Both the position numbers and the translations under genes were made by a program. Shown here piece by piece: positions 29,171 to 39,540 of a stretch of 64,000 bases of DNA. The notes under the pieces were generated by a model that saw nothing but the letters and a program-made list of their open reading frames with translations, was not told the DNA's origin and did not search any database. Within the stretch, counting starts at the first letter, position 1. Every line of letters begins with the position of its first letter. The stretch comes from Ruegeria sp. Alg231-54 (GTDB taxonomy: Bacteria; Pseudomonadota; Alphaproteobacteria; Rhodobacterales; Rhodobacteraceae), in contig NZ_FREZ01000006.1 of the NCBI RefSeq assembly GCF_900143525.1, forward strand, positions 186,001 to 250,000, read 5' to 3'.

Positions 29171-30432
29171 GTATATGCCTCATTCGTCTGGTCGGTTAGT
29201 TTGCCGGATGTCAGGGCGGCCAGCGCGACCATAGCAGCAGCGGTGCCCAGAACCAGTGGAAGCCCGCCAATCTGATAGGTAAGTCCCGACAGGACAGTGC
29301 CGACCAGGCGGCCAGTCGCGTTGGCCATGTAGTAAAAGCCCACATCCATCGTCACACGCTCGGACTTGGTGAAGGCCAGGATAAGGTATGAGTGCAGCGC
29401 CGAATTGACGGCGAAGATTGCCCCAAATGCCAATAGGCCCACAACCAGCGTAACGGTCAGCCATGTCTCGGGGCCGGATGAGAGCAGAACCGCGATGGTC
29501 AGGGCAGCAGGCACGCAGAACAGCGCCGCGGCCCAATTCTTGGCGGCGTGGATAAGATCCCCTTCCGGGCGTTCCTTTGCACGCAGGATTTTCGGCGCGC
29601 TGGCCTGAACAGCGCCGTAAAGTATGACCCAAACGGCCATGAATGTACCGATCATGAAAAATGCGGCACGGTTGCCATCCTCGGTTCCATCCGAAAGCAC
29701 CGCGTAGAAATAGATCGGTATGCCGACCACGAACCACACGTCCCGCGCGCCAAACAAGAAGACACGAGCGGCGGACAGCCAATTCACGTTGGCGGATTTC
29801 GAGAAGACCTCAGAGAATTTGGCGCCTTTGCGCCCTTTGGGAAACCCGGTCGGCATGAACAGAATGACGGCGACGAGGATTGCGGCAAGTATGATCGCCA
29901 TTGCCAGAACGGCCCACATAAAGCCCATAGTGGCCAACAGTGCCGCCCCAATCAGAAACCCAAATCCTTTGACGGCGTTCTTGGAGCCGGTCAAAATCGC
30001 GACCCAGCGGAATAACCCTCCGCCTTCGGTCGGGGCCAGCAGTTTGACGGCGGATTTTGAGGACATCTTGGCTAGGTCCTTTGCAACCCCACTTGCCCCT
30101 TGCACGATCATCACAAACACAACTTTCGCCGGAATTGCCCAGTTAGGGTCTAATTGCGTAAGAACCAGCAACGCTGCAATCTGCAGTGCCAGCCCCGCAT
30201 AAAGCGTCGAGGTTAGCCCGAACCGCGCCGCGATCCAACCTGCGGCAAGGTTCGTACCCATGCCGGCGATCTCATACAGAACAAACAGATACGCCAGCTG
30301 AACCGGCGAGAATCCCATGCTGTGAAAGTGTAACAGCACCAGCATACGCAGGGCCCCGTCGGTCAGCATAAAGGCCCAATAGGCTGCCGTGACCGTGATA
30401 TAGGCCGGCATACCTTCGGGCCTTTGGGTCAC
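29167..30432 (-). CDS. arsJ: Organoarsenical efflux MFS transporter ArsJ
   Basis: This 421-residue major facilitator protein has about 12 helices (for example [60 protein letters not shown]). In characterised cases ArsJ exports 1-arseno-3-phosphoglycerate made by the partner GAPDH, which then falls apart to arsenate outside. The pairing with a GAPDH gene directly upstream supports the call. It starts with GTG at 30432 overlapping the GAPDH stop by four bases. The downstream ACR3 gene also overlaps. Confidence 0.92.
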   Translation of the reverse strand: MTQRPEGMPAYITVTAAYWAFMLTDGALRMLVLLHFHSMGFSPVQLAYLFVLYEIAGMGTNLAAGWIAARFGLTSTLYAGLALQIAALLVLTQLDPNWAIPAKVVFVMIVQGASGVAKDLAKMSSKSAVKLLAPTEGGGLFRWVAILTGSKNAVKGFGFLIGAALLATMGFMWAVLAMAIILAAILVAVILFMPTGFPKGRKGAKFSEVFSKSANVNWLSAARVFLFGARDVWFVVGIPIYFYAVLSDGTEDGNRAAFFMIGTFMAVWVILYGAVQASAPKILRAKERPEGDLIHAAKNWAAALFCVPAALTIAVLLSSGPETWLTVTLVVGLLAFGAIFAVNSALHSYLILAFTKSERVTMDVGFYYMANATGRLVGTVLSGLTYQIGGLPLVLGTAAAMVALAALTSGKLTDQTNEAYT

Positions 30433-31427
30433 AGCGAGGCACCAACCATTAGGGCAACGTCGACCAGGCGATGGGCGTAACCCATTTCATTGTCGTACCA
30501 GGCATAGATCTTCACCTGCGTGCCGTTCACCACCATGGTCGAAGGCGCATCCACAATCGAGGACCGTTCGTCGTTGGTGTAATCGGTCGAAACCAGCGGT
30601 CGCGTCTCATAGCCGAGGATGCCTTTCAACTCACCTTCGGCGGCGGCCTTGAAAAGCGCGTTGACTTCTTCGACGGTGGTTTCACGCTCAACCTCGAAGA
30701 CGCAATCCGTCAGCGAGGCGTTTAGCAACGGCACCCTCACTGCGTGACCGTTCAGCCGCCCCTTGAGTTCCGGGTAAATCAGCGTGATTGCCATGGCCGA
30801 ACCAGTGGTGGTCGGGATCAGAGAGTTTAAAGCAGACCGCGCCCGGCGCAGATCTTTGGCGGGGCGGTCCACGATGGTTTGCGTGTTGGTCACGTCGTGA
30901 ATTGTGGTCATCGACCCGTGGCGAATACCAAGGTTTTCGTGGATGACCTTGACCACCGGTGCCAGACAATTGGTCGTGCAGGAGGCCGCCGTCACGATGC
31001 TGTGGACATCCGGATCATAAGTGTCCTCATTCACGCCCATAACGATGTTGGCGGTCGGGCCATCCTTGACGGGGGCCGAGACAACAACCTTCTTCACGCC
31101 TGCCTCAAAATAGGGGGCCAGCTTGGCCTCGGTCTTGAAGATACCGGTGCAGTCGATCACCACATCGACACCGTCCAGCGGCAGTTCCGCCAGATCCCTG
31201 GTGCCGATAAAGGGTAGGCGGGTGCCGTTGATCGTAACGCTGTCGGCGTAATGCGCGAATGCGGCATCCCAGCGGCCATGTACGGTGTCAAACTCCAGCA
31301 GGTGCGCGTGCATTTCGGGGTCACCGACTGCATCATTGATCCAGGCGATCTTTACGCCTTTGTCGAGCAGCGGTTTCAAGGCCAGTTTTCCCATCCGGCC
31401 CAACCCATTCACAGCATAAGTCGTCAT
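30429..31427 (-). CDS. ArsJ-associated glyceraldehyde-3-phosphate dehydrogenase
   Basis: This 332-residue GAPDH has the NAD-binding start [17 protein letters not shown], the catalytic Cys in [18 protein letters not shown], the conserved [11 protein letters not shown] and [18 protein letters not shown] blocks and [15 protein letters not shown] at the C-terminus. In arsenic operons this enzyme uses arsenate in place of phosphate to form 1-arseno-3-phosphoglycerate, which ArsJ expels. This one is almost certainly dedicated to arsenate because it is locked between arsRC and arsJ with 4-base overlaps on both sides. Confidence 0.93.
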   Translation of the reverse strand: MTTYAVNGLGRMGKLALKPLLDKGVKIAWINDAVGDPEMHAHLLEFDTVHGRWDAAFAHYADSVTINGTRLPFIGTRDLAELPLDGVDVVIDCTGIFKTEAKLAPYFEAGVKKVVVSAPVKDGPTANIVMGVNEDTYDPDVHSIVTAASCTTNCLAPVVKVIHENLGIRHGSMTTIHDVTNTQTIVDRPAKDLRRARSALNSLIPTTTGSAMAITLIYPELKGRLNGHAVRVPLLNASLTDCVFEVERETTVEEVNALFKAAAEGELKGILGYETRPLVSTDYTNDERSSIVDAPSTMVVNGTQVKIYAWYDNEMGYAHRLVDVALMVGASL

Positions 31428-32257
31428 TTCATGTCCTCAGTGGGCGTCCTGCCGATATCATCAACAGCAGTTTGCAATGCGATCCGGTCGAGGCTTTCGA
31501 CCGGCAAAGACGTAAAGGCCTCAATCCGGCGCTTGAGCGCGCCATATGCATGTTGAAATGCAAGGCTTCTTTCGGCATCCGTTCCCTCGGCCCTGACCGG
31601 GTCCGGCATGCCCCAATGGCCACTGATTGGCTGGCCTTCCCAAGCGGGGCATTCCTCATTCGCGGCCTGATTGCAGACCGTGAAGACGAAATCCATCTCG
31701 GGCGCGCCGGGGGTTGCAAATTCGGACATGTTCTTGGATCGCAGGATGGATGTGTCATGTCCTTTGTCGTCCAGAACTTGCACGGCCATCGGGTTGAGCT
31801 CGGATGTGGGTTGCGTGCCGGCCGAGAAAACGTTGAACCGGCCACCTCCCAGCGTGCGCAGCAGGGATTCCGCAAAAATCGACCGGGCAGAATTGCCCAC
31901 ACACACAAACAAGACGTTGAATTTCCGATCTGTCGCCGCCTTATTTCCCTGGGCAAACGGCATGCAAATATCAGGGCGACCGCGACAGCAATCGACAATC
32001 AGATAGTCGAGCATCTGCTGCACGTTTTTCATTTCAATCGAATAGAGCAGAGATGTCCCGGAACGTTCCTGCTTGACCAGCCCGGAACGCTGAAGCGCGT
32101 TCAGATAGTTCGACAAGGTGCTGGCCTTCACGTCGAGCTCCGCCGCCAACTCGCCCGCCGGAACACCGTCAGGAAAACGTCGCATGAGCATGCGAAACAC
32201 AAGGATACGCTGCGGATGACCCAGGATGGCCAATTGGTCTGTTATCTGTTCTATCAT
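31424..32257 (-). CDS. ArsR regulator fused to low-molecular-weight arsenate reductase
   Basis: The product is 277 residues in two domains. Residues 1-105 form an ArsR-type winged helix ([40 protein letters not shown]), followed by the Cys cluster [12 protein letters not shown], a likely arsenite sensor. Residues about 110-245 form a low-molecular-weight phosphatase fold with the loop CVGNSARS (Cys-x5-Arg), FSAGTQP, and the second Cys in [19 protein letters not shown], as in thioredoxin-linked ArsC. It represses the operon and reduces arsenate to arsenite for ACR3. The ATG overlaps the palindrome at 32256-32271 with no Shine-Dalgarno, so the mRNA may be leaderless. Confidence 0.9.
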   Translation of the reverse strand: MIEQITDQLAILGHPQRILVFRMLMRRFPDGVPAGELAAELDVKASTLSNYLNALQRSGLVKQERSGTSLLYSIEMKNVQQMLDYLIVDCCRGRPDICMPFAQGNKAATDRKFNVLFVCVGNSARSIFAESLLRTLGGGRFNVFSAGTQPTSELNPMAVQVLDDKGHDTSILRSKNMSEFATPGAPEMDFVFTVCNQAANEECPAWEGQPISGHWGMPDPVRAEGTDAERSLAFQHAYGALKRRIEAFTSLPVESLDRIALQTAVDDIGRTPTEDMK

Positions 32258-32271
32258 ATTTCATGAAATAT
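32256..32271. promoter_or_regulatory. Perfect palindrome at the arsRC start, probable ArsR operator
   Basis: The 16-bp sequence ATATTTCATGAAATAT is its own reverse complement and overlaps the first two bases of the arsRC start codon. ArsR repressors bind AT-rich palindromes in their own promoters, so autoregulation is likely. The site would also block a ribosome or RNA polymerase directly. Confidence 0.65.
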
Positions 32272-32480
32272 TAAAATAAGACAACCCAGTCAACCGAAAA
32301 TACATGGCCATCGAAGGTGCGCGTAAGCGTTGGAACAGGCGTGATATTCTTGCTGGAGCGTGGTGATGGAATGGGCTTCAAGCGATCTGAGCTGCGGGAA
32401 TCACCATCACACACCGGTAGGCGTCCGAGGATATCGAGACTTGCACGCATCTGCTCGAGGGTTTAAAGGAACCGTCGCTT

Positions 32481-32556
32481 GCCTCAATAGCTCAGCTGGT
32501 AGAGCAGGTCCTTCGTAAGGACAAGGTCGGGGGTTCGAGTCCCTCTTGAGGCACCA
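32481..32556 (+). tRNA. tRNA-Thr (anticodon CGT)
   Basis: The acceptor stem GCCTCAA pairs with TTGAGGC. The D-stem is GCTC/GAGC, the anticodon loop TTCGTAA (CGT), the T-arm GGGGG-TTCGAGT-CCCTC, and CCA is encoded. The top pair of the anticodon stem is a G-A mismatch. It marks the right edge of the accessory block. Confidence 0.95.
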
Positions 32557-32915
32557 CTTTCCCTTGGATAGTTAAGCTAAACTAGCGGCCTACCTCGTAT
32601 CTCACTTTTGGTTTGATCCTGCGGGCTATCATCGGATGCTAGCGCAGCTCAATCTCCGTAGCTATTTGCCTGCGTGATTTTGATCCGCAAGGGCCATGCT
32701 TGCGATCGGTAAGCAGGTATCAGGGAATCGTATGTGCGGTGGAAAAACGCTTTCAAGTGACGGGTTCTGATTCAAACGAGAATCGTCAGGAAATTTTCAA
32801 TTACCTGTTTTAAAACAGATATTTGAAGGTTTTGGGTTAAGCTGCTCTGGTGGTAGCATTCAGCTTAAAAAGTTGTTTCCACGCCAATTCTTAGACAAAG
32901 CCAAGGAGTTTCATC
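32557..32915. other. Intergenic region before bfr
   Basis: About 360 bases lie between tRNA-Thr and bfr. I see no coding frame. The AT-rich 32780-32900 part should hold the bfr promoter; TTCAAACGAGAA at 32771-32782 is a weak dyad, not a clear iron-regulator box. Confidence 0.35.
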
Positions 32916-33401
32916 ATGAAAGGTGACAAAAAGGTAATTGAATACCTGAACAAAGCTCTGCGCCACGAACTAACAGCCGTCAGCCAATACTGGTTGCATT
33001 ATCGCCTGCAAGACGATTGGGGCCTTGGCAGCATGGCCAAGAAAAGTCGAGAAGAATCCATTGAAGAGATGGAACACGCCGACAAACTGATCGAGCGGAT
33101 CATTTTCCTAGAAGGTCATCCCAACCTGCAAAAACTTGATCCCCTGCGGATCGGCGAAAACCCCCGGGAAACGCTGGAATGCGATCTGGCGGCGGAACAA
33201 AGCGCGCGCGCGCTCTACAAAGAGGCGCGGGATGTCTGCAAAGAGGCAGGAGACTATGTCTCGATGGGATTGTTCGAAAGCCTGATGTCGGATGAAGAAG
33301 GTCATATCGACTTTCTGGAGACTCAGATCGAACTGTATGATCGCGTCGGACCCGAGCTTTTCGCGCAACTCAATGCAACCAAAATGGAAGACGCCGAATA
33401 G
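32916..33401 (+). CDS. bfr: Bacterioferritin
   Basis: This 161-residue heme-containing ferritin stores iron as a 24-mer in the cytoplasm. It starts [20 protein letters not shown]. The ferroxidase residues are visible in RHELTAV (Glu18), [14 protein letters not shown] (Glu51 and His54, with Met52 as heme ligand), CDLAAEQ (Glu94) and [12 protein letters not shown] (Glu127 and His130). The length is normal. AAGGAG lies 9 bases before the ATG. It stands alone; no bfd or second bfr is next to it. Confidence 0.95.
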   Translation: MKGDKKVIEYLNKALRHELTAVSQYWLHYRLQDDWGLGSMAKKSREESIEEMEHADKLIERIIFLEGHPNLQKLDPLRIGENPRETLECDLAAEQSARALYKEARDVCKEAGDYVSMGLFESLMSDEEGHIDFLETQIELYDRVGPELFAQLNATKMEDAE

Positions 33402-33479
33402 TTGGTCGTGTTGGCGACGGTGGCCGCGGGCATTGGGGTTCCTATCAGCGGGAGGCTGCAGGATTAGGGCGTCGTTGCC

Positions 33480-33914
33480 CTAAGCACATTCCTGCACGCC
33501 GAGACCTATCAGGTATTCACCGGTCACGAACAAAAGCTCATTTGGTCCGGCGAACCGCGCTTTGGACATGAACCAGTTTCTGACCGGGTTTGGGTAGTAG
33601 CTGGATAGTGACGCGCTTTTCCGGTCGAACTCATCTGCCGTCATCTTCTTTCGGTTCGAGCGATGGGGGCCATGAAAGCCAAAGATCGTCTCGGGCGAAA
33701 CGCAAACTTCGTCCGCACCCAGCAGCATGGTGCAGCTAGAGTGGCAAAAATCTCCGATGATTTGAAACTGCGCGTTTGTCCGGTTGGCGATTTCGATCTG
33801 AACCATGCGATCCACAATCCGCCCACCCGGATCATTGCCAACCTGAATCTCTTTTGAACTTGCCGGCATACTCATCAGAACGAGCGTCGCCAACGCTGCT
33901 ATCGTGTTTCTCAT
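33480..33914 (-). CDS. Secreted ClpP/crotonase-fold protein (COG3904-like)
   Basis: This 144-residue protein has an N-terminal signal peptide (MRNTIAALATLVLMSMPASS). The body reads DPGGRIVDRMVQIEIANRTN, IIGDFCHSSCTMLLGADEVC and SPETIFGFHGPHRSNRKK. The Ser-rich CHSSCT block after a Gly and the following FGFHGPH match the serine-protease-like fold of small periplasmic COG3904 proteins. Two Cys pairs suggest disulphides. Catalysis is unproven and the target unknown. It lies between bfr (convergent) and the dxs operon, in the dxs orientation but 212 bases downstream of dxs. Confidence 0.55.
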   Translation of the reverse strand: MRNTIAALATLVLMSMPASSKEIQVGNDPGGRIVDRMVQIEIANRTNAQFQIIGDFCHSSCTMLLGADEVCVSPETIFGFHGPHRSNRKKMTADEFDRKSASLSSYYPNPVRNWFMSKARFAGPNELLFVTGEYLIGLGVQECA

Positions 33915-34126
33915 CCGCCCGCCTGCTCAAGGGTGGAGTTTTCGTTTTTCTTACCATTATCAGAAAAGCGGGCGTGCAGGAACGGCGCGCCGGGACGCAA
34001 GTGGTTTCTGTGTTCTCAAGGACTCACCCGAAACCGGATGAATTCGACGGCTTTCCGAAAATTACGCCAAAACGGTGCTTACGGATTTTCAAACAACGGT
34101 GAAATTCAGTTGGTTAGCGTCGTGCC

Positions 34127-36055
34127 TTAGGCGCGTTTTTCGCCGATGGTTGCCACACCCAGAACGGATAGCACTTTGGCCTCGATTTGCTCGGCATTCA
34201 GGCCCGCTACTGTATACATATCTGCGGGGTTGGCCTGGTCGATAAAGGTATCAGGCAGAACCATCGAGCGATACTTGAGACCCTGGTCAAAGACGCCTTC
34301 ATCGGCAAAAAGTTGGGCAACATGGCTGCCAAAGCCGCCTATGGCACCTTCCTCAATAGTGATCAGCGCCTCGTGGTTGGCGGCCAGATCCAATAACAGG
34401 TCGCGGTCCAAGGGCTTGGCAAATCGAGCATCAGCGATAGTGGGGGTGATCCCACGCGCAGTCAAAGCTTCGGCCGCCTTCTGTACTTCGGCCAGCCGTG
34501 TCCCGAAGGACAATAGTGCGACCCGCGCGCCTTCTTGGATGATCCGGCCTTTGCCGATTTCCAGAACCTCGCCACGTTCCGGCAAGTCGACGCCGACACC
34601 TTCGCCGCGAGGATAGCGGAAAGCAATCGGGCCTTCATTATGCGCGACGGCTGTGGCCACCATATGCACCAGCTCGGCCTCATCCGCCGCGGCCATGACC
34701 ACGATGCCGGGCAGGTTGGACAAATAGGCGATATCGAACGACCCCGCATGGGTCGCGCCATCCGCGCCCACCAACCCTGCACGGTCGATCGCAAATCGAA
34801 CAGGCAGGCGCTGAATGGCTACATCATGCACGACCTGATCGTACCCGCGCTGCAAAAAGGTGGAATAAATTGCGCAGAAGGGCTTCATCCCGCCGGCGGC
34901 AAGTGCGGCGGCGAAGGTCACGCCGTGTTGTTCGGCAATCGCCACATCGAAACAGCGTGAAGGGTAGCGTTCCGCAAACAAGTTCAGCCCGGTGCCGTCG
35001 GGCATCGCAGCGGTGACAGCAACGATTTTGTCGTCGCGCGCGGCCTCTTCCACCAGCGTTTTGCCAAAGACCGATGTGTAAGACGGTGCGTTTGAGGGTG
35101 CTTTCTTCTGCTCGCCCGTGACGACGTCAAACTTCGCTGTCGCATGGCCTTTGTCGCGGGCCTGCTCGGCTGGGGCATACCCCTTGCCCTTCTTTGTCAG
35201 CACATGAATGAGGATCGGGCCCGTGGCGCGGGCCTTGACCGTGCGCAGGACAGGCAACAGCTGATCCATATCGTGCCCGTCGATCGGACCGAGATAGGAA
35301 AAGCCCAGCTCCTCAAACAAAGTGCCGCCCACGGCCATGCCCTTGAGCATCTCCTTGGCGCGTTTTGCCCCCTCGCGGAAGGGTTCCGGCAACAGGGACA
35401 CCGCACCCTTGGCAGCGGCTTTCAGATCATGGAACGGCTCTTCAGCGTAAATTCGGGACAGGTAATTGGACAGGGCACCAACCGGCGGTGCAATGCTCAT
35501 TTCATTGTCATTGAGAATGACGATCAGGCGTTTCTTCAGGTGTCCGGCGTTGTTCATCGCCTCAAAGGCCATGCCTGCAGACATTGAACCGTCACCGATC
35601 ACGGCAATCGCGTCACCCAATCCCTCGGGCGTCACACCGCCCAGATCGCGCGCAACGGCAAACCCCAGCGCGGCACTGATCGAGGTTGAGCTGTGTGCTG
35701 CGCCAAACGGGTCATAGGGGCTTTCGCTGCGCTTGGTGAAGCCGCTCAGCCCGTCCTTCATGCGAAGCGTACGGATACGGTCGCGCCGTTCGGTCAGGAT
35801 TTTGTGTGGATAGCACTGATGACCAACGTCCCAGATGATCTTGTCGCGCGGCGTGTCGAACACGGCGTGCAGGGCGGTCGTCAATTCGACCACGCCCAGA
35901 CCCGCGCCCAGATGTCCACCGGTGACGGACACGGCCGATATTGTCTCGGTCCGCAATTCCTGCGCCACCTGATGCAACTGCGCGTCCGAAAACTGCTTGA
36001 GATCCGCAGGGCGGTTCACAAGGTCCAGTAGGGGCGTATTCGGGCGGTCAGACAT
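34127..36055 (-). CDS. dxs: 1-deoxy-D-xylulose-5-phosphate synthase
   Basis: This 642-residue thiamine-diphosphate enzyme makes DXP from pyruvate and glyceraldehyde-3-phosphate, the first step of the MEP isoprenoid pathway. It shows [55 protein letters not shown] (ThDP/Mg site), [53 protein letters not shown] and [13 protein letters not shown]. The length is normal. It is the last gene of hdac-xseB-ispA-dxs, 14 bases after ispA. Confidence 0.97.
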   Translation of the reverse strand: MSDRPNTPLLDLVNRPADLKQFSDAQLHQVAQELRTETISAVSVTGGHLGAGLGVVELTTALHAVFDTPRDKIIWDVGHQCYPHKILTERRDRIRTLRMKDGLSGFTKRSESPYDPFGAAHSSTSISAALGFAVARDLGGVTPEGLGDAIAVIGDGSMSAGMAFEAMNNAGHLKKRLIVILNDNEMSIAPPVGALSNYLSRIYAEEPFHDLKAAAKGAVSLLPEPFREGAKRAKEMLKGMAVGGTLFEELGFSYLGPIDGHDMDQLLPVLRTVKARATGPILIHVLTKKGKGYAPAEQARDKGHATAKFDVVTGEQKKAPSNAPSYTSVFGKTLVEEAARDDKIVAVTAAMPDGTGLNLFAERYPSRCFDVAIAEQHGVTFAAALAAGGMKPFCAIYSTFLQRGYDQVVHDVAIQRLPVRFAIDRAGLVGADGATHAGSFDIAYLSNLPGIVVMAAADEAELVHMVATAVAHNEGPIAFRYPRGEGVGVDLPERGEVLEIGKGRIIQEGARVALLSFGTRLAEVQKAAEALTARGITPTIADARFAKPLDRDLLLDLAANHEALITIEEGAIGGFGSHVAQLFADEGVFDQGLKYRSMVLPDTFIDQANPADMYTVAGLNAEQIEAKVLSVLGVATIGEKRA

Positions 36056-36069
36056 GTGGCGTTCCTGGC

Positions 36070-36936
36070 TTAGCTGTCCCGGGCAATAACGAAGCGTGCC
36101 GCGTCCTTCAAGGTTTCAGCCTTGGCACCGTATCCATCCAGCGCGGCGCAGGCCTGATCAACCAGTTCTGCGGCGCGGGATTTCGCGGCGTTCAGGCCCA
36201 AAAGCGAAACAAACGTGGCCTTGCCCGCCTCGGCGTCCTTTTGCAATCGTTTGCCGGCCTTCTCGGCATCACCTTCAATATCCAGAATGTCATCAGCGAT
36301 CTGAAAAGCAAGGCCAAGCGCCTGGGCATATTGGCGCAAGGGTTCGGGATCTGCCTGGGCCAAACGCGCACCGGCGCAGGCGGACCATTCAATCAGAGCA
36401 CCGGTTTTGCCAGCCTGAAGTGTGGTGATCTGCTTCAGTGTCAGGGGCGCGGCTGCTGTTTCAGCCGCCATATCCAGCGCTTGCCCCAGCACCATTCCTT
36501 GCGCACCGCTTGCTTTGGCCAGGGTTAGAGCCAATTCAGCACGAACCTCTGCATTTCCGACCTCGGGCCGGGTACACAGCTCAAAGGCCAATGTCTGCAG
36601 GGCATCACCGGCAAGAACGGCGGTGCCTTCGTCCCACTTTACGTGCACAGTCGGACGTCCACGTCGCAGATCGTCATCGTCCATGCAGGGAAGGTCATCA
36701 TGGACCAGCGAATAGGCGTGCAGGGCTTCGATTCCTGTCGCAGGCCAGATTGCCTGAGTTGTGTCGATGCCATGCATCCGCGCGCTTTCCATCACCAGAA
36801 ACCCACGCAATCGCTTGCCGCCCTGCGTGGTGTAGGCCATCGCCCGGGTAACATCCAATTCGTCCAACGCGCTCAGGACCAGATCGAACTGAGCCTGAAT
36901 CCGCGCGGCATCCTGCGCCAGAATTTCCTTGAACAT
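36070..36936 (-). CDS. ispA: Farnesyl/geranyl diphosphate synthase
   Basis: This 288-residue trans-prenyltransferase condenses DMAPP and IPP. The first Asp-rich motif is in [20 protein letters not shown] and the second in [25 protein letters not shown] and ALEAL-like [13 protein letters not shown] flank them. The length and the small side chains before the first motif suit a farnesyl-diphosphate synthase. The start codon directly abuts the xseB stop, and dxs follows, so precursor supply genes are co-expressed. Confidence 0.93.
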   Translation of the reverse strand: MFKEILAQDAARIQAQFDLVLSALDELDVTRAMAYTTQGGKRLRGFLVMESARMHGIDTTQAIWPATGIEALHAYSLVHDDLPCMDDDDLRRGRPTVHVKWDEGTAVLAGDALQTLAFELCTRPEVGNAEVRAELALTLAKASGAQGMVLGQALDMAAETAAAPLTLKQITTLQAGKTGALIEWSACAGARLAQADPEPLRQYAQALGLAFQIADDILDIEGDAEKAGKRLQKDAEAGKATFVSLLGLNAAKSRAAELVDQACAALDGYGAKAETLKDAARFVIARDS

Positions 36937-37179
36937 TTACTGACCTTCGACAGGCGTCGTCCCGGTTGGCTGCCCATTGGCATCCAAAGTAATGGCTGCG
37001 ACCTTTTCTTCAGCCCGCTTCAATTCGTCTTCGCAGCGTTTCTTCAACGCGGCACCGCGCTCATACAGCGCAATGGACTGATCCAGCGCCACGTCCCCAC
37101 GCTCCAGCTGGCCGACAACGGCCTCAAGCTCTTTCATGGCTTGTTCGAATGTCATCTGATCAACAGGAGTATCGGTCAT
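36937..37179 (-). CDS. xseB: Exodeoxyribonuclease VII small subunit
   Basis: This 80-residue protein has the family core MTFEQAMKELEAVVGQLERG, DVALDQSIALYERGAALKKR and CEDELKRAEEKVAAI, a helical hairpin that binds XseA. Its place before ispA-dxs is a widespread arrangement. It overlaps the upstream hydrolase by four bases. Confidence 0.95.
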   Translation of the reverse strand: MTDTPVDQMTFEQAMKELEAVVGQLERGDVALDQSIALYERGAALKKRCEDELKRAEEKVAAITLDANGQPTGTTPVEGQ

Positions 37180-38102
37180 CGGGCTGCCTTCATCAGTTCT
37201 TCCACATGGGCACGAGTGGCCTCGGCAAGGGCGTTCAGATCATACCCGCCTTCCAAAGTCGAGACGATACGGCCTTCACACAGGTCATCGGCGATCTTGC
37301 ACAGTTCGGCGGTGATCCATGCAAAATCGCCTGTGGACCAGTTCAGATTGGCCAGCGGATCGTCCTGATGTGCGTCAAAGCCTGCCGAGATGATGATCAG
37401 TTCCGGCTTGAATGCGCGCAGTCTCGGGAAGGCTTGCGTTTCGTAAGCTGTCCGCATCTCGGCCCCACCTGTGCCGGGCGCCAGCGGGATGTTCAAAACG
37501 GTTTCATAGGCACCGGTCTCATCCGGACGACCCGAACCAGGCCACAATGGCATCTGCTGGCTGGTGATCACCAACGCGCGGGCCTCCTCCCACAGTAAGT
37601 CCTGTGTGCCATTTCCATGGTGAACGTCGAAATCCACAACAGCAACACGCTTCAATCCGTGATGATCCAATGCGTGCTTGGCCGCCAGCGCTGCATTGCC
37701 AAACAGGCAGAAGCCCATCGCTGTTTCCGTTTCGGCATGGTGACCGGGCGGGCGGATCGCGCAAAAGGCATTCTGAGCTTCGCCGCCTAAGACCATGTCT
37801 ACCGCACGCACAACCGCACCGGCAGCCCGGTAAGCCGCGTCCACCGATCCCGGAGACATGAACGTGTCCCCGTCAATCTGTTTGAACCCGTCGGCAGGTC
37901 TTGCCTCACGGATGTTGCGGACGTGGCTTTCAGGATGCACACGCAGCAGGTCGTCATCTGCGGCCATAGGGGCCGTCACGCGCTTCAGGTCCAGCCCTTC
38001 CAGCGCATGCAGGATATGTTCCAACCGCGCCACCCTCTCGGGGTGACCTTGCGGTGTCACGTGATCAAGGCAATCGGCGTGGGTCAAAAGGGCGGTTGTC
38101 AT
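37176..38102 (-). CDS. Histone-deacetylase-like hydrolase
   Basis: This 308-residue zinc hydrolase of the HDAC/acetoin-utilization/acetylpolyamine fold shows HADCLDHVTPQGHPERVARL at the N-terminus, IRPPGHHAETETAMGFCLFG with the catalytic His pair, VDFDVHHGNGTQDLLW (zinc-binding Asp and His), PGTGGAEM and IISAGFDAHQDDPLAN (second zinc Asp). All metal and catalytic residues are present, so it should be active. Acetylated proteins or polyamines are possible substrates. It heads the xseB-ispA-dxs operon. Confidence 0.92.
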   Translation of the reverse strand: MTTALLTHADCLDHVTPQGHPERVARLEHILHALEGLDLKRVTAPMAADDDLLRVHPESHVRNIREARPADGFKQIDGDTFMSPGSVDAAYRAAGAVVRAVDMVLGGEAQNAFCAIRPPGHHAETETAMGFCLFGNAALAAKHALDHHGLKRVAVVDFDVHHGNGTQDLLWEEARALVITSQQMPLWPGSGRPDETGAYETVLNIPLAPGTGGAEMRTAYETQAFPRLRAFKPELIIISAGFDAHQDDPLANLNWSTGDFAWITAELCKIADDLCEGRIVSTLEGGYDLNALAEATRAHVEELMKAAR

Positions 38103-38171
38103 CAGGATCTCATCTTCATCAGGCCAAAAATATCCTCGCCGAAGGCATGAAAGCGCCGCGCAGCGGCTAAA

Positions 38172-38873
38172 TCAATCCGGCGCCAACATATATCCGGCGC
38201 CGCGTACGGTCTGCAGATAACGCGGCTGCTTTGGGTCCTGTTCGATCTTGCGGCGCAGACGGGTGATCTGAACATCCACCGCGCGTTCTTGCGCCTGACC
38301 CTTGTCGCGACCCAGATCCTCGACCAGTTTGGTGCGGCTGATCGGCTCTCCTGGCTGGGCCGAGAAAATCTTCATCAACTGGCTTTCGGTCGCCGTCAAA
38401 CGTACCGGGTCTTCGCCTTGCCACATCTCGCCCCGTTCGATGTCGTACCGGATCGGGCCAAGGTGCAGTATCTTCGCCGTCGCATCCTGCGCCGGGGTTT
38501 CCGGCATCCGCCGCAGGATCGCATTGATCCGCAACAACAGCTCTTTCGGCTCGAACGGTTTGGCCAGGTAATCATCTGCACCGGCCTCAAGCCCGGCAAT
38601 GCGATGCTCGGTTTCGCCGCGCGCGGTCAACAGCAGGATCGGAGTGGTATGGGTCTCGCGCAGCGCTTTGGTCAGGCTGACCCCATCCTCGCCTGGCATC
38701 ATCACGTCCAGCACGATCATGTCGAAATCCAACCCCAAAAGCACTCGCCGCGCATGTGCTGCATCCCGAGCAGCCGTGACCAGAAATCCGTTCCGCATCA
38801 GAAACTTCTTCAATAGATCGCGAATGCGCTCGTCATCGTCGACGATCAGCAGATGGGCATCCATTTCGTTCAT
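38172..38873 (-). CDS. petR: Response regulator PetR (OmpR type)
   Basis: This 233-residue response regulator has an N-terminal receiver with HLLIVDDDERIRDLLKKFLM, the phosphoacceptor Asp in FDMIVLDVMMPGEDGVSL, ILLLTARGE and ADDYLAKPFEPKELLLR. The C-terminal winged helix reads LTATESQLMKIFSAQPGE, SRTKLVEDLG and AVDVQITRLRRKIEQDPKQP. With petP directly upstream (4-base overlap) it matches the petP-petR pair of Rhodobacter capsulatus, where petR is needed for photosynthetic and respiratory growth. No partner histidine kinase lies here. petABC is 11 kb to the right. Confidence 0.85.
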   Translation of the reverse strand: MNEMDAHLLIVDDDERIRDLLKKFLMRNGFLVTAARDAAHARRVLLGLDFDMIVLDVMMPGEDGVSLTKALRETHTTPILLLTARGETEHRIAGLEAGADDYLAKPFEPKELLLRINAILRRMPETPAQDATAKILHLGPIRYDIERGEMWQGEDPVRLTATESQLMKIFSAQPGEPISRTKLVEDLGRDKGQAQERAVDVQITRLRRKIEQDPKQPRYLQTVRGAGYMLAPD

Positions 38874-39382
38874 GAGGTGGTATCCCGCAGTTTCGTATAG
38901 GCATGACGCATATCAGCATCCATCATCGCTTCAAGCACTTTACGAAACCCTGACACAGCCTCGGGTCCCGCCTTTTTATACGCGGCGCGCATTCGGACGC
39001 GCTGGGCCTCAGACAGTTTGGCCTCTAGCGCCTTGCCCTGTTCTGTCAGAAATAGGTGTCTTTCGCGTTTGTCCACTGATCCGACCCGGCTTTCGACCAG
39101 ACCGTCGTCGATCAACGTCCGCAAAACCCTGTTCAGAGACTGTTTTGTCACGCCCAGAATGGCCAGAAGGTTATTGACCGTCGTCCCCGGCGCGCGGTTG
39201 ATGAAATGGATTGCCCGGTGGTGCGCCCGTCCATAGGCCATTTCGGTCAGGATGCGATCAGGATCTGCGGTAAAGCCGCGATAGGCGAAAAACATCGCCT
39301 CGATCCCCTGCCGCAACTGCTCGTCGGTCAAAAATAAAAGGCTCTCGCCACCAAAGGCTGGGGCGGGGCGGGTTTCCGACAT
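38870..39382 (-). CDS. petP: MarR-family regulator PetP
   Basis: This 170-residue MarR-type repressor has EQLRQGIEAMFFAYRGFTAD, GRAHHRAIHFINRAPGTTVN, LLAILGVTKQSLNRVLRTLI (recognition helix), DDGLVESRVGSVDKRERHLF (wing) and LTEQGKALEAKLSEAQ. It forms a dicistron with petR. The preferred start is ATG 39382 with GAGG six bases upstream; an ATG at 39394 has none. Its ligand is unknown. The Pet name is from the Rhodobacter pair. Confidence 0.85.
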   Translation of the reverse strand: MSETRPAPAFGGESLLFLTDEQLRQGIEAMFFAYRGFTADPDRILTEMAYGRAHHRAIHFINRAPGTTVNNLLAILGVTKQSLNRVLRTLIDDGLVESRVGSVDKRERHLFLTEQGKALEAKLSEAQRVRMRAAYKKAGPEAVSGFRKVLEAMMDADMRHAYTKLRDTTS

Positions 39383-39540
39383 AGTATGCCTCATTCGTTA
39401 CTCGACCCGAGTTTATGTCAGCGTTATTGACATTCCAAGAGTGGACGGGTATCGAATCGCTGTTTTTGCGCAACTTTATGTCCGATGTGGACTTAATTTA
39501 CGCAACAATCGAAAATTGATCCCATGTCAGGAGGTTTCGC

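Noticed and set aside
29366..30371. Plus-strand frames opposite arsJ
   Set aside because: They lie fully inside the conserved arsJ gene on the other strand and show no motifs or ribosome sites.
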